64,000 nucleotides of DNA from Taibaiella soli (lineage in GTDB: Bacteria > Bacteroidota > Bacteroidia > Chitinophagales > Chitinophagaceae). A model generated the notes under the pieces. That model was given only the letters and a program-made list of their open reading frames with translations. It was not told the origin of the DNA and did no database searches. The position numbers and the translations under genes are program-made. The DNA lies in the NCBI RefSeq assembly GCF_003236175.1, contig NZ_QKTW01000017.1:74304-138303 (forward strand), read 5' to 3'. Below, one piece after another: positions 37,501-44,398 of this stretch (positions are counted from its first letter, which is position 1; each line of letters starts with the position of its first letter).

Positions 37501-38021
37501 TTGTATTGGGAGGGACGGGATATGACCAGGAGTACCCTGACTAAGCCTGCTTCGATGTTTGTCTGCGAAGTAGTGTTGCCCTGGACGATGTAAGAAATGG
37601 ATTCTACCTTTAAGAAAATGGGGTCATTCAAGTCCGGCGACTTTATCAGTTCAAGTGGAAAAGGAAGCTCTTGCCGGGAATTGTTGACAACATCCACTTT
37701 TGTCTGTACTATGTTTTCAAGAAAGTTCCGGCAAAGTATAATGGACTCTTCATCATTATAAAACATGCTTATGAAAAATTGTTCACCAATCGCTTGAAGC
37801 CTGCCTTCAATTTGTTTTGCAATTTCAGGATTGGGTTCAAATGGCTGGTAGGTATAATCTTCCAGGTACCACCGGAGATGCTCTTGGTCTTTTTGCGTGA
37901 AATCATGGTTCGCCACAACTGAACAATCCAGTACTTTGTCCAGGAGCATATATTCCATTTTTATTTCAACTTCCTGTTCCTTTTGGCTTTGGATGAAAAT
38001 TTTTAATATTGGTTGTTGCAT
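34548..38021 (-). CDS. CHAT protease / P-loop NTPase (STAND-like) / TPR protein
   Basis: 1157 residues. After a ~160-residue N-terminal region comes a CHAT (caspase-HetF) peptidase domain (about 160-380): the catalytic dyad is His232 in HFDGHGIF and Cys290 in VVLNACQSA. Next is a P-loop NTPase: Walker A G444-x4-GKT (Lys450, EGWAIGGKTTA), Walker B LLVLDD (525-526) and a sensor-like strand IIVSSGW, so this is a STAND/NB-ARC-type switch. Helical repeats fill roughly 590-1150, with TPR-like units (AIEHFNTGMKIAEKLGDKAS; AMESLNHALSFANKHGFF; KAVAYAEYIVNN). Known CHAT/NTPase/TPR proteins are biological-conflict proteins that sense an invader and cleave a target. The gene overlaps its partner by 4 nt. 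Trigger and substrate unknown. Confidence 0.85.
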   Translation of the reverse strand: MQQPILKIFIQSQKEQEVEIKMEYMLLDKVLDCSVVANHDFTQKDQEHLRWYLEDYTYQPFEPNPEIAKQIEGRLQAIGEQFFISMFYNDEESIILCRNFLENIVQTKVDVVNNSRQELPFPLELIKSPDLNDPIFLKVESISYIVQGNTTSQTNIEAGLVRVLLVISRPSQYKDVPFHSVGRMLTDALRSSGSRHIILEVLRPPTFQKLEEKLSAAVERNQPYTMLHFDGHGIFEDINAVMVGETPQKYRGYILFENNNFPGNVEYIQGKALGEMLVRNGVYFVVLNACQSAKSVVINRKTVSGSSSYGYPSFATELIKAGVTGCLAMRYNVFVNTAADFMFNFYSSFSENFSLRSAAADARKQLHKNTFLIQDWIVPVTYEQEHTPVIKAGNSLPTADSLDQSNEFGFDEMPYAGDTIFGIDHLFLHLENIFNNHNSVLVEGWAIGGKTTAIKAFASWYKFTHGVEQTVYCSFCGLQDFDAFIGRLENILLLHTIPDPQAYEKDRIRKILLTLSSVQSLLVLDDIHAVLGNCFKSAYTWSEKDIWRTKQFLQQLQSEVIKFIIVSSGWGEKTWDTDEKTFVNFLTIEEAAAYGNMLLNREHVKVNPSAWKTLIEFPQGNPLLVKVCMDLVVKNKLVNYQEFEATTLRLRRGLYENMAEQVLSQLLKDRSQFQTMLLQKFNSVQLDKISCTQPFQTWLSLTDLGLMADSKMSFYFPMLTGFDEHADLEIFKAFADIGLMTSLSKGLFATHPMLPFFLRGLYEERVVAKFGSDLERSFAGDFADMGGYLYDQFLEGNLQGFALLQQNRFNLWFALDLALEHKLFVAARDIFLALVEYYERNGRAYDILRFVTKMEPFYFDLKTGYPLNEDDGCWHFIMEAKTRITMDFGNAALSEKLLGIKMEIQQKKAGALLDKDEGTLTSQERIVLNNYQVTVGELASLLAKHDVKKAIEHFNTGMKIAEKLGDKASTTIYALNLSGCYLQLGVKEANPAYEYAQIAFENCPAENNEQKGGALVALSQARLYQSYDLSLTDEQYAAYLQEAYSYCSDAIDELPANAAMKLLQTYQTRGSILNRAGHPAKAMESLNHALSFANKHGFFDAGITTRHEMIDAMIKLKEYDKAVAYAEYIVNNGDASTHAQSIAYANKIISQYKSNVQ

Positions 38022-38301
38022 GGAGATAGTGGCGATTAGCTATTAGTGTTTCATTTTGGCATGTTGCTTCTTAGCGCAGCATCAGCAATCAACGAACTAT
38101 TCACTATATGTAAAGTAGTATATTTGTTAGATATGTTGAGTGTTTTAAAGTTATATTGCCTAAATAATAGCAGACTGGTAATAAAGAATGATAATAACCT
38201 TAATTTTTGAGGCCATTGGACCGGAATTTCATGATTAAAAAATGGCGTTATAAATCAATATCCTGTAGGGAAGAGAAAAGCAAATCTGTCATTATTAAGG
38301 C

Positions 38302-38504
38302 TAAAAGTGATTTTTGAAGGTTTGGAATTTATCGATATTTCAAATTGGACTTCGAGGCAATTTTGCAAATTGAAACATCTGAATCTTCCAGAAAACAGTT
38401 ACCGAGCGTATCATCCAAAATCACTTAGGATAAGGCATCTTGAAAACGCCTTTATCGATTACATTGCGAAGCAAAATGGACCTAAAAATTTATGGATAAT
38501 TTAA
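38302..38504 (+). pseudogene. C-terminal remnant of the UDG-like gene (right repeat copy)
   Basis: Encodes LEFIDISNWTSRQFCKLKH...AYHPKSLRIRHLENAF..., nearly the same as the end of the 31,466 gene. Nothing homologous to the first ~150 residues precedes it. Similarity stops within a few bases of 38,302 and about 38,482. It sits just beyond the CHAT operon's start, overlapping the 38,492 gene by 13 nt. Confidence 0.7.
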
Positions 38505-39076
38505 TTAGAATTACTAAAAGTATAACATTTGGAGATTTAAGATCCGGTAGAAAATCCCCAATTGATGTTTATAATGAACAAATAAAAAGCTTGCTATTTG
38601 GACCTTTGGAGCAATTAGCTCTTGATAAGTGGCAGTCCTTCGAAAATGGCTATGCGATGTTTGGGCTTGAGTTGCTATTTTTTGAACCTCATGGCAGGTA
38701 TTTGAAAGGTGAAAGCGGTAGAAGCGGACTACTTTTCCAGTACGGATTTAATACATTTCTAAATTTTCTAACAAACAATGGTCTTATTGATGAGATTGTT
38801 TTACGCAAGATTCGTCACACAAATTTTTACCGAATTTCAAGATGTGGGATATTTCACAATATGACGTTAGAATCAGGACTTCTAATCGATAGCATACACA
38901 TCGAAAAAGAAATGGTTTTTTATAACAGTCCTATTAATAACGGTATTTTAGTAAGTCCGTGGAATTTTTTTGATGCTCTAAGGAGATATTTTGATAGCTA
39001 TATAGAAAGTTTAAAGACGGATAACTTGAGAGCAGATAATTTTAATTTAACTTTTAGCTCATTGTTTCAATATTAG
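38492..39076 (+). CDS. hypothetical protein (194 aa)
   Basis: A 194-residue cytoplasmic protein: N-terminal helical part (LIRITKSITFGDLRSGRKSPIDVYNEQIKSLL), a conserved-looking FGLELLFFEPHGRYLKGESGRSGLLFQYGF, and RISRCGIFHNMTLESGLLID near the middle. No family known to me. It lies in the accessory region between the CHAT operon and an HNH nuclease. The ATG overlaps the end of the UDG-like remnant. Confidence 0.65.
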   Translation: MDNLIRITKSITFGDLRSGRKSPIDVYNEQIKSLLFGPLEQLALDKWQSFENGYAMFGLELLFFEPHGRYLKGESGRSGLLFQYGFNTFLNFLTNNGLIDEIVLRKIRHTNFYRISRCGIFHNMTLESGLLIDSIHIEKEMVFYNSPINNGILVSPWNFFDALRRYFDSYIESLKTDNLRADNFNLTFSSLFQY

Positions 39077-39138
39077 ATAAATGCTTCCTGTTTAGTTTGC
39101 AAAATATGTAGGCCTACCTATAGGTTGAATTGTTTCTA

Positions 39139-39402
39139 ATGAATTTCGAGTACATAACATTTTTGCCTTGTAAAAATGACATGCAAGTATTTGATACTTC
39201 ATTTCAAAAAGTCATTTTTATTAAAGCGTTTGATAAAGAGCACGCGGTTGTTTTCATTCCATTACTTGAGTTCAAAAACATCGATCTTCAGCATTTACGA
39301 GCATTTTGCGTGAATGTTACAACGAAGTTTTCAAGCAGCCGACCAATTTTTAGAAAACTGGTATGTTTGTATGATTATTTGGCATATGGGGTAGACGGAT
39401 AG
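39139..39402 (+). CDS. possible small protein (87 aa)
   Basis: An open frame from an ATG at 39,139 (MNFEYITFLPCKND...KVIFIKAFDKEHAVVFIPLLEFKNIDLQHL...YGVDG). Composition is coding-like and the frame is uninterrupted, but it matches no family and has no clear ribosome site. It follows the 194-aa gene by about 60 bp. Confidence 0.35.
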   Translation: MNFEYITFLPCKNDMQVFDTSFQKVIFIKAFDKEHAVVFIPLLEFKNIDLQHLRAFCVNVTTKFSSSRPIFRKLVCLYDYLAYGVDG

Positions 39403-39542
39403 TTTGGTTGACTGTAATGTTTACCGAATAGGCATTTCGTTTGCCCAATGAGAATGCCTAATTCTATAATTGATACAAAAGACAGCGACTTTACCAAGGC
39501 AAGTGTTTTTACCGTTACTTGAAAAACATCAATGATTTAGTA

Positions 39543-39569
39543 TACTACTACTACTACTACTACTACTAC
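39543..39569. repeat. (TAC)9 microsatellite spanning the HNH stop codon
   Basis: Nine perfect TAC units. On the minus strand they read as consecutive TAG triplets in frame with the HNH gene, whose stop codon is 39,566-39,568. Confidence 0.85.
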
Positions 39570-40345
39570 GATTCAAGTTTGGTTTTAAATTTCTGCCAGT
39601 GATATCTCAATGCGTCAGAATCCAATGCTTTATTGTCGTTGCGCATCGTTAGAGCCTTTCCTCTGTATTCGCTATACTCAGATTCGTTCAGTTTTTCGTG
39701 GATGTGTATTGTTAGACTCTCGGGCTGAATGCTTATCAAATGAGCATCAAATAAAAGGTGAACGTCGGCGCGCAATAACAAACCATTCGTTGATATACTA
39801 CCACCATTTTCGGCAAACGGTTTGATATGGCATGCTTGTAAAATCTGTTCAATGTTACATTTTGTTATCGCGCATTTTCCCTCATATAAGTTTAGCAATT
39901 TGTCTTTCAGTTTCCGCTGCCAAGGACGCATGGTTACTTCTCTACTTGCTTTGAGGTTTAGATCATCGATCCATGATTCAGCATTCAATTTTTCGTTTAA
40001 ACCTAAGTTGCCAAATGCTTCATTGTAGATATAGCGTCCTTCATTTGCCCAACATAGCATCGGTAGTAACTCAACGATAGCAGATTCCTCCGCAATTGTT
40101 ACATAAATCTTCCTCTTTGGGATTAATGTATTGTTTGCGTTGTTAATGTTATTAATGCAGGTTTTAAATTGTTTTTTTCCAATTCTTTTGGGAGCACCAC
40201 CTCCTCGCACCCACACCACATCTTGGGCTGTACCAATAATTTGATATGGCTTCTTCTGCTTCGAGGAATAAAAAAGTTCGCCTGTTACTTCGTACAGTTT
40301 TGCATTGTTAAGGAATATAGGCCACAATTGTTCAGCAGATAACAT
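39566..40345 (-). CDS. HNH endonuclease domain protein
   Basis: A 259-residue protein. The C-terminal third has the HNH_2-type arrangement ACHIKPFAENGG...TNGLLLRADVHLLFDAHLISI (His, Asn, His of the betabeta-alpha metal fold; the upstream Cys pair of some members, KCAITKCN, is present). The N-terminal 130 residues form an unassigned specificity domain (VTGELFYSSKQKKPYQIIGT; VWVRGGGAPKRIGKKQF). Such genes are often orphan restriction or homing nucleases on mobile elements. It diverges from the tyrosine recombinase to its right, with about 45 to 240 bp between, depending on the recombinase start. Confidence 0.8.
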   Translation of the reverse strand: MLSAEQLWPIFLNNAKLYEVTGELFYSSKQKKPYQIIGTAQDVVWVRGGGAPKRIGKKQFKTCINNINNANNTLIPKRKIYVTIAEESAIVELLPMLCWANEGRYIYNEAFGNLGLNEKLNAESWIDDLNLKASREVTMRPWQRKLKDKLLNLYEGKCAITKCNIEQILQACHIKPFAENGGSISTNGLLLRADVHLLFDAHLISIQPESLTIHIHEKLNESEYSEYRGKALTMRNDNKALDSDALRYHWQKFKTKLES

Positions 40346-40587
40346 ACTATCTTGTTTATTGTGAATATACTAAATCGATCATTTTTCTGATGTTTTCTAC
40401 CGAACCTACGTCCATATCGCCGCAAGTAAACAATCTTTCGCTGGTGATCTGCAAAAGTCGACACCAGATCTCATGTTTTCGTCGTAATCTGTTACACTCG
40501 CTTTATAAAACAGTATTAAAGCAAGTGAAGAACATCAAGATAAATCAGCACGGATCAGTCTATCCTTTCCTCGATGCCAGGACACCA

Positions 40588-41763
40588 ATGGCGAACTCAA
40601 ATCTACTTCCAGTCAAACTCTCAGTTTACTTGAACGGTTCCCAGTTCAGAGTCGGATTGCAACTATACTCCACCAAAGAGATATTCGACAAAGCGATCTC
40701 TGGTAACGGCAACATTCCCATCGATGCCAAAATTATAAAAGAGAAAGTCGATAAGTACTTACAGAAGGCGAAAGACATTCTATACAACTTCCCCAAAGCA
40801 GATCAGAAACAGTTTACCAATCTCTTCAAGTCTGAAGCCGATCTAAAGGTACATAACAAGACCAACCTTGAAGTTTTGTTTCAGATGAAGATCGATGAAC
40901 TCAAAGAAGAAGACCGAGCAGGAAGCGCCTGTTTTTATGAACAATCAATGCTTGCCTTTAAGAAGTTCAGAAAAGATTTCTACCTGGAAGATATCACGGT
41001 TCAATATTTGAAAGCATTTCGTTCATGGTATGTCGGTGAAGGCAATTCTAACGCAACATCACAGATCTATCTTAGAAGTCTGCGCCATATCTATAACAGA
41101 GCAATCAAAGATGGTTACATCTCTGCAGGACATTACCCGTTCAATGAATTCAAAATCGGAACTGCATCCCGATCCAAAGACGTATTGTATCCGGAACAAT
41201 TAAAGGCGCTGTGGGAATACGAAACAAAGACAAACGGCGAAAAGAAAGCGAAAGACTTTTTCTTCTTCCTCTATCTCTGTAATGGAATGAATATAAAAGA
41301 TGCGCTATCGCTAAAAGGAAAGAATATCAGGAACAATATGATTTCATTCGTTCGTGCAAAGACTTCCCGCACATCCAACGAGTCAAAAGAGATCATTGTA
41401 TATCTGCATCCCGAGGCAAAGACGATCATCGAAAGGTGGGGAACGTTGAATACAAAGGACTATCTCTTTCCTCATTTCAGAGGACTTGCCACCGACGTCG
41501 AGCGAAAGCATGCAAAGGATGTGATGGCGCGGAACATAAACAGAGACTTGAGAGCAATTGGTGCGACATTAGGTTTTGAAGTAAATCTGACGCTGAACCT
41601 GGCGAGACATAGCTACGCAACAAAACTAAAGATTGAAGGTGTTGCAACGTCATTCATCTCTGATGCATTGGGACATTCGAACGGCAGTACAACGGAACAT
41701 TATCTGAAGACCTTGCCGGATCAGAAGTTCAAATCGATTTCGGAGAGGTTGCTCAAATTTTAA
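40588..41763 (+). CDS. tyrosine recombinase / integrase
   Basis: 391 residues from the ATG at 40,588 (MANSNLLPVKLSVYLNG); the frame is open for 66 more codons upstream, but they look non-coding. The arm-binding/SAM-like domain is about residues 90-200, followed by the catalytic domain: RAKTSRTS (Lys), NLARHSYATKL (Arg II and neighbouring residues), LGHSNGSTTEHY (His/Trp position and the nucleophile Tyr). The usual Arg I is replaced, since the segment reads CNGMNIKDA as in a Bacteroidota-specific subgroup. It is the best candidate to have integrated the island at the tRNA-Leu, although it is 12.7 kb from that end. Confidence 0.85.
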   Translation: MANSNLLPVKLSVYLNGSQFRVGLQLYSTKEIFDKAISGNGNIPIDAKIIKEKVDKYLQKAKDILYNFPKADQKQFTNLFKSEADLKVHNKTNLEVLFQMKIDELKEEDRAGSACFYEQSMLAFKKFRKDFYLEDITVQYLKAFRSWYVGEGNSNATSQIYLRSLRHIYNRAIKDGYISAGHYPFNEFKIGTASRSKDVLYPEQLKALWEYETKTNGEKKAKDFFFFLYLCNGMNIKDALSLKGKNIRNNMISFVRAKTSRTSNESKEIIVYLHPEAKTIIERWGTLNTKDYLFPHFRGLATDVERKHAKDVMARNINRDLRAIGATLGFEVNLTLNLARHSYATKLKIEGVATSFISDALGHSNGSTTEHYLKTLPDQKFKSISERLLKF

Positions 41764-41952
41764 CGGAGAATTTCAAAACCGGATGTGGCATTTATAAATC
41801 GTATCACTATACGCTTCACTTTTGGACGGATGATAAACGATTTTCTTTTTCCACATCAATGTTGTTAATAAGATGCTGATTGACACATGGATACATGAAT
41901 GGCGGCTGTTGCTTTCTTCGGGCATTAACAGATGGTGTAAACTTTGCAATTG

Positions 41953-41960
41953 TAATTTTG
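41953..41960 (+). promoter_or_regulatory. -7 box (TAATTTTG)
   Basis: Exact TAnnTTTG match 18 bp before the ATG at 41,978; it supports that start rather than the longer frame. Confidence 0.45.
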
Positions 41961-41977
41961 TCGTAAATGCGACAATT

Positions 41978-42928
41978 ATGATACCCGGAACAACAATGCT
42001 AATGAGTGAACTAATGAAACAGCATGCAGATAGTTTTGGCTACGTGGTATATTCAGAAACGATGAACAGTAGTGCAGTGCTGTCTGACTTCAAAAACTTG
42101 CGAATTCCCGTAAACGCAACGCTTGAAGAAATAGATAAGACGTTTGGTGTCTCATCAAAGATGATAGTTGAGTTTGAACGAGGAGCAAACTTTGGAGAAC
42201 GTCTTACTCATTTAATTTCTGCCAGGAGAAATATACAAGAGAAATACGAAGCACCGATTCGCACAGGATTCAGGATTGACGAGGAAGAATTAACGAGTCC
42301 CGATAGAAGATGGGACCCGGATTATGTTGCATTTCATTGCGTGAGAGAAAGGAGTGATTTACCACTATCGGAACTGGGCTATACTTTTTTGGAATACATT
42401 GCCCCATGTGAGTTCTCCAAGGAAGTGGAAGCAGAGCAATATTTGAAATTATTAGCAGAAGGTGCGGGAACTGCAATTTATGCAAGGTATTTAGATGCTA
42501 AGATTAAAGAACAGATAAATGCTGAGATTAAGGAGCAGAATACAGGGATTAAGGAAAATGCCGTGAGTGAATACCTTGTTCAAGAGGATACAATCAATGA
42601 AAATCTTACTTTACAAGAGATTTTTGCATCGGCAGACGAATATGCTCTGGTGATTTCATTATTGAAGGAATGGGATCTTATGGACGAGACTGAAACCTGG
42701 CGATTGGGCAAAGGGAAAAAAATGAAACTTGTCTGTTTAGTTAGAGTACTGGATCGGAAGGGTTATTTCAAGGAAACGTATAATGCAGCGGATTACGGCC
42801 TGATCATCTCGGTAATTAAAAACTCCTTCAATATTTCCATCGCACCAAGAACTGTTCGAGATGATGTCTCGCGGTACAATAGAGAGTTTGCGTTTATACC
42901 GGATAGCAGCTTAAAGACGAAAATGTAA
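41978..42928 (+). CDS. mobile-element protein with RteC-like C-terminus
   Basis: 316 residues from 41,978. The N-terminal two thirds are helical and polar (MLMSELMKQHADSFGY; FERGANFGERLTHLISARRNIQ). The C-terminal ~85 residues (KLVCLVRVLDRKGYFKETYN...VIKNSFNISIAPRTVRDDVSRY) look like the end of RteC and related Bacteroidota element regulators. It follows the integrase in the same direction. The frame extends 35 codons upstream, but the -7 box favours 41,978. Function is inferred from position: regulation or excision control of the element. Confidence 0.55.
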   Translation: MIPGTTMLMSELMKQHADSFGYVVYSETMNSSAVLSDFKNLRIPVNATLEEIDKTFGVSSKMIVEFERGANFGERLTHLISARRNIQEKYEAPIRTGFRIDEEELTSPDRRWDPDYVAFHCVRERSDLPLSELGYTFLEYIAPCEFSKEVEAEQYLKLLAEGAGTAIYARYLDAKIKEQINAEIKEQNTGIKENAVSEYLVQEDTINENLTLQEIFASADEYALVISLLKEWDLMDETETWRLGKGKKMKLVCLVRVLDRKGYFKETYNAADYGLIISVIKNSFNISIAPRTVRDDVSRYNREFAFIPDSSLKTKM

Positions 42929-42971
42929 ATTGCCGAAATTGCCATGAAAAGAAATGCAGTTTCGGCAATTT
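42927..42971. repeat. 12-bp inverted repeat with 21-nt loop
   Basis: AAATTGCCGAAA at 42,927-42,938 pairs perfectly with TTTCGGCAATTT at 42,960-42,971. It overlaps the stop codon of the preceding gene. No T-run, so it is a hairpin or protein-binding site rather than a certain terminator. Confidence 0.6.
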
Positions 42972-42989
42972 CGATTATGCCCGACGTCC

Positions 42990-42997
42990 TACTTTTG
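42990..42997 (+). promoter_or_regulatory. -7 box (TACTTTTG)
   Basis: Exact TAnnTTTG match 26 bp before the ATG at 43,023, immediately after the inverted repeat. Confidence 0.45.
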
Positions 42998-43022
42998 CCT
43001 TGTTATTAAAACATAAATAGCA

Positions 43023-43371
43023 ATGCAACTACATCTACCAATAACTAAAGACAAAACCGAAACGTTAGTTATCGCCGCTACCAGGTTCCCCTGAAGGTTT
43101 CTGAGGATCTTTCAATTCAGCACTTCAGCAGCAATTCCACGAAGAAGCGAGGTAGCGCGATGCGCTTAAACAGAGCGCCAGTAAAATAGTAACAAATAAG
43201 ATTGTAAGTAATGTAGTGATTCAAAAAATGACCTTGAATCATAACGGGGCTCCCGTGTCTTTAAAATTGGTAAATGGTAAATCTGCAGACGATGTTCAAA
43301 CGGTTCAGACCCCGCTGCCGTTCTATGTAAAGTACGTAGCCAAGACAATTAAAACGAATTGCTCTACATAA
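43023..43371 (+). pseudogene. short frameshifted gene before the ParB-like gene
   Basis: The ATG at 43,023 opens MQLHLPITKDKTETLVIAATR and stops after about 23 codons. Shifting frame near 43,085 gives YQVPLKVSEDLSIQHFSS..., and shifting again near 43,160 gives ALKQSASKIVTNKIVSN...MTLNHNGAPVSLKLVNGKS...KTIKTNCST to a stop at 43,371. The three pieces join without gaps, so this looks like a ~115-residue gene with two frameshifts, 16 bp before the next ATG. Alternatively the final piece (about 47-65 residues) could be a small live gene. No family recognised. Confidence 0.35.
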
Positions 43372-43387
43372 ATCAACAATAACAAGA

Positions 43388-44398
43388 ATGCTAATTGTAA
43401 ACAATAATCATTTAGTTGACATAGATCAACTTTTACAACACCCTCTTCACAAAGAATGTTTCCTGGATCCGAGCGAAAAAAATAAGAAGGAACATTACCA
43501 CGAATCAATTGAAAAGTTTGGCAAGATAAAGCCTGTTGTGTATGTCGAAAATGAAGGCCAAAAACTCGTGATCGACGGCTGGGGCTTCGTTCAATATGCA
43601 AAAGACAGCGGAATTGATCAGGTGTCCGCTAAATGTGTTGCAGTAACCGACAACGAAGATATACTTCAGGTGATGTTGGAGCTGCAGTTCTCTGATCATA
43701 ATACGCCGAAACAAGAATATCAACTATACAAGGCAGCTTATCGGGTTTTAAGTAAAGGTAAAGGTTATCGCAGCGACCTTAATGAAGATGAGGAAACGGA
43801 ATCGCCGGAGAATAAAAGGCGTGAAAACACATACCAGAAAATTGCAGCGATGACCGGCGCCTCTTCCGGCAAGCGTGTTCAATACATGTTGAAAATCGGT
43901 GACACTAATCCTTTGTACTTTGAGCGGATGGAACTTGACCGTATGAGTCTGAATTCCGCGTATTTAAACTGCAAGAGCGAAGAAAAAGGAGAGGCTCCTT
44001 CAGCGCCCAAAGTAAAAGCTCCGGTCTTTATGACAAGCGAGACTGATCCACCCGATTTTAATACATCAAGTCAAACGCCGGAACCAGAGTTTACAACGAC
44101 AAATCAAACCGAACTGCCGCATTTTACAACGACAACGGAAGATAGCGCCCCTGGAGAATTTGATGGCACGATGGTTGCACAAACCAGTAAAGGTTTTTCG
44201 GGCATTAGCGGAACACAGCCCCCTGAGCAAACGCGATCTTCAGAATCGAAAAGTTCGCATCAAAGTGTTGCTGATGGCGAGCCGCGATGGATCACGATGG
44301 AAGGCATTTGCGCCGACTGTAATTTGAAAACAACTGTAAAAATCAACTTAGCTGACCTTTTAAAATTCAAAGAATGGAATACCCTGAACTTACAGTAG
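43388..44398 (+). CDS. ParB-like nuclease-domain protein
   Basis: 336 residues. The N-terminal ~160 residues resemble a ParB/sulfiredoxin-like domain: IEKFGKIKPVVYVENEGQKLVIDGWGFVQYAK, then a helical segment with YQKIAAMTGASSGKRVQYMLKIGD that fits the HTH region. The next ~110 residues are a Pro/Thr/Ser/Glu-rich, probably disordered linker with repeated PEPEFTTT/ELPHFTTT units, and the C-terminal segment has a CxxC pair (GICADCNLKTTVKI). The gene overlaps the following methyltransferase by 25 bp. Likely an element-encoded DNA-binding protein. Confidence 0.65.
   Translation: MLIVNNNHLVDIDQLLQHPLHKECFLDPSEKNKKEHYHESIEKFGKIKPVVYVENEGQKLVIDGWGFVQYAKDSGIDQVSAKCVAVTDNEDILQVMLELQFSDHNTPKQEYQLYKAAYRVLSKGKGYRSDLNEDEETESPENKRRENTYQKIAAMTGASSGKRVQYMLKIGDTNPLYFERMELDRMSLNSAYLNCKSEEKGEAPSAPKVKAPVFMTSETDPPDFNTSSQTPEPEFTTTNQTELPHFTTTTEDSAPGEFDGTMVAQTSKGFSGISGTQPPEQTRSSESKSSHQSVADGEPRWITMEGICADCNLKTTVKINLADLLKFKEWNTLNLQ

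Noticed and set aside
38119-38126. Exact TATATTTG box on the plus strand
   Set aside because: The nearest plus-strand gene starts about 370 bp away and the closer frame is a gene remnant; the box may be chance in A+T-rich DNA.
39426-39464. Inverted pair GAATAGGCATT / AATGCCTAATTC as a terminator
   Set aside because: Has a one-base bulge and no T-run; no gene ends close enough to make it convincing.
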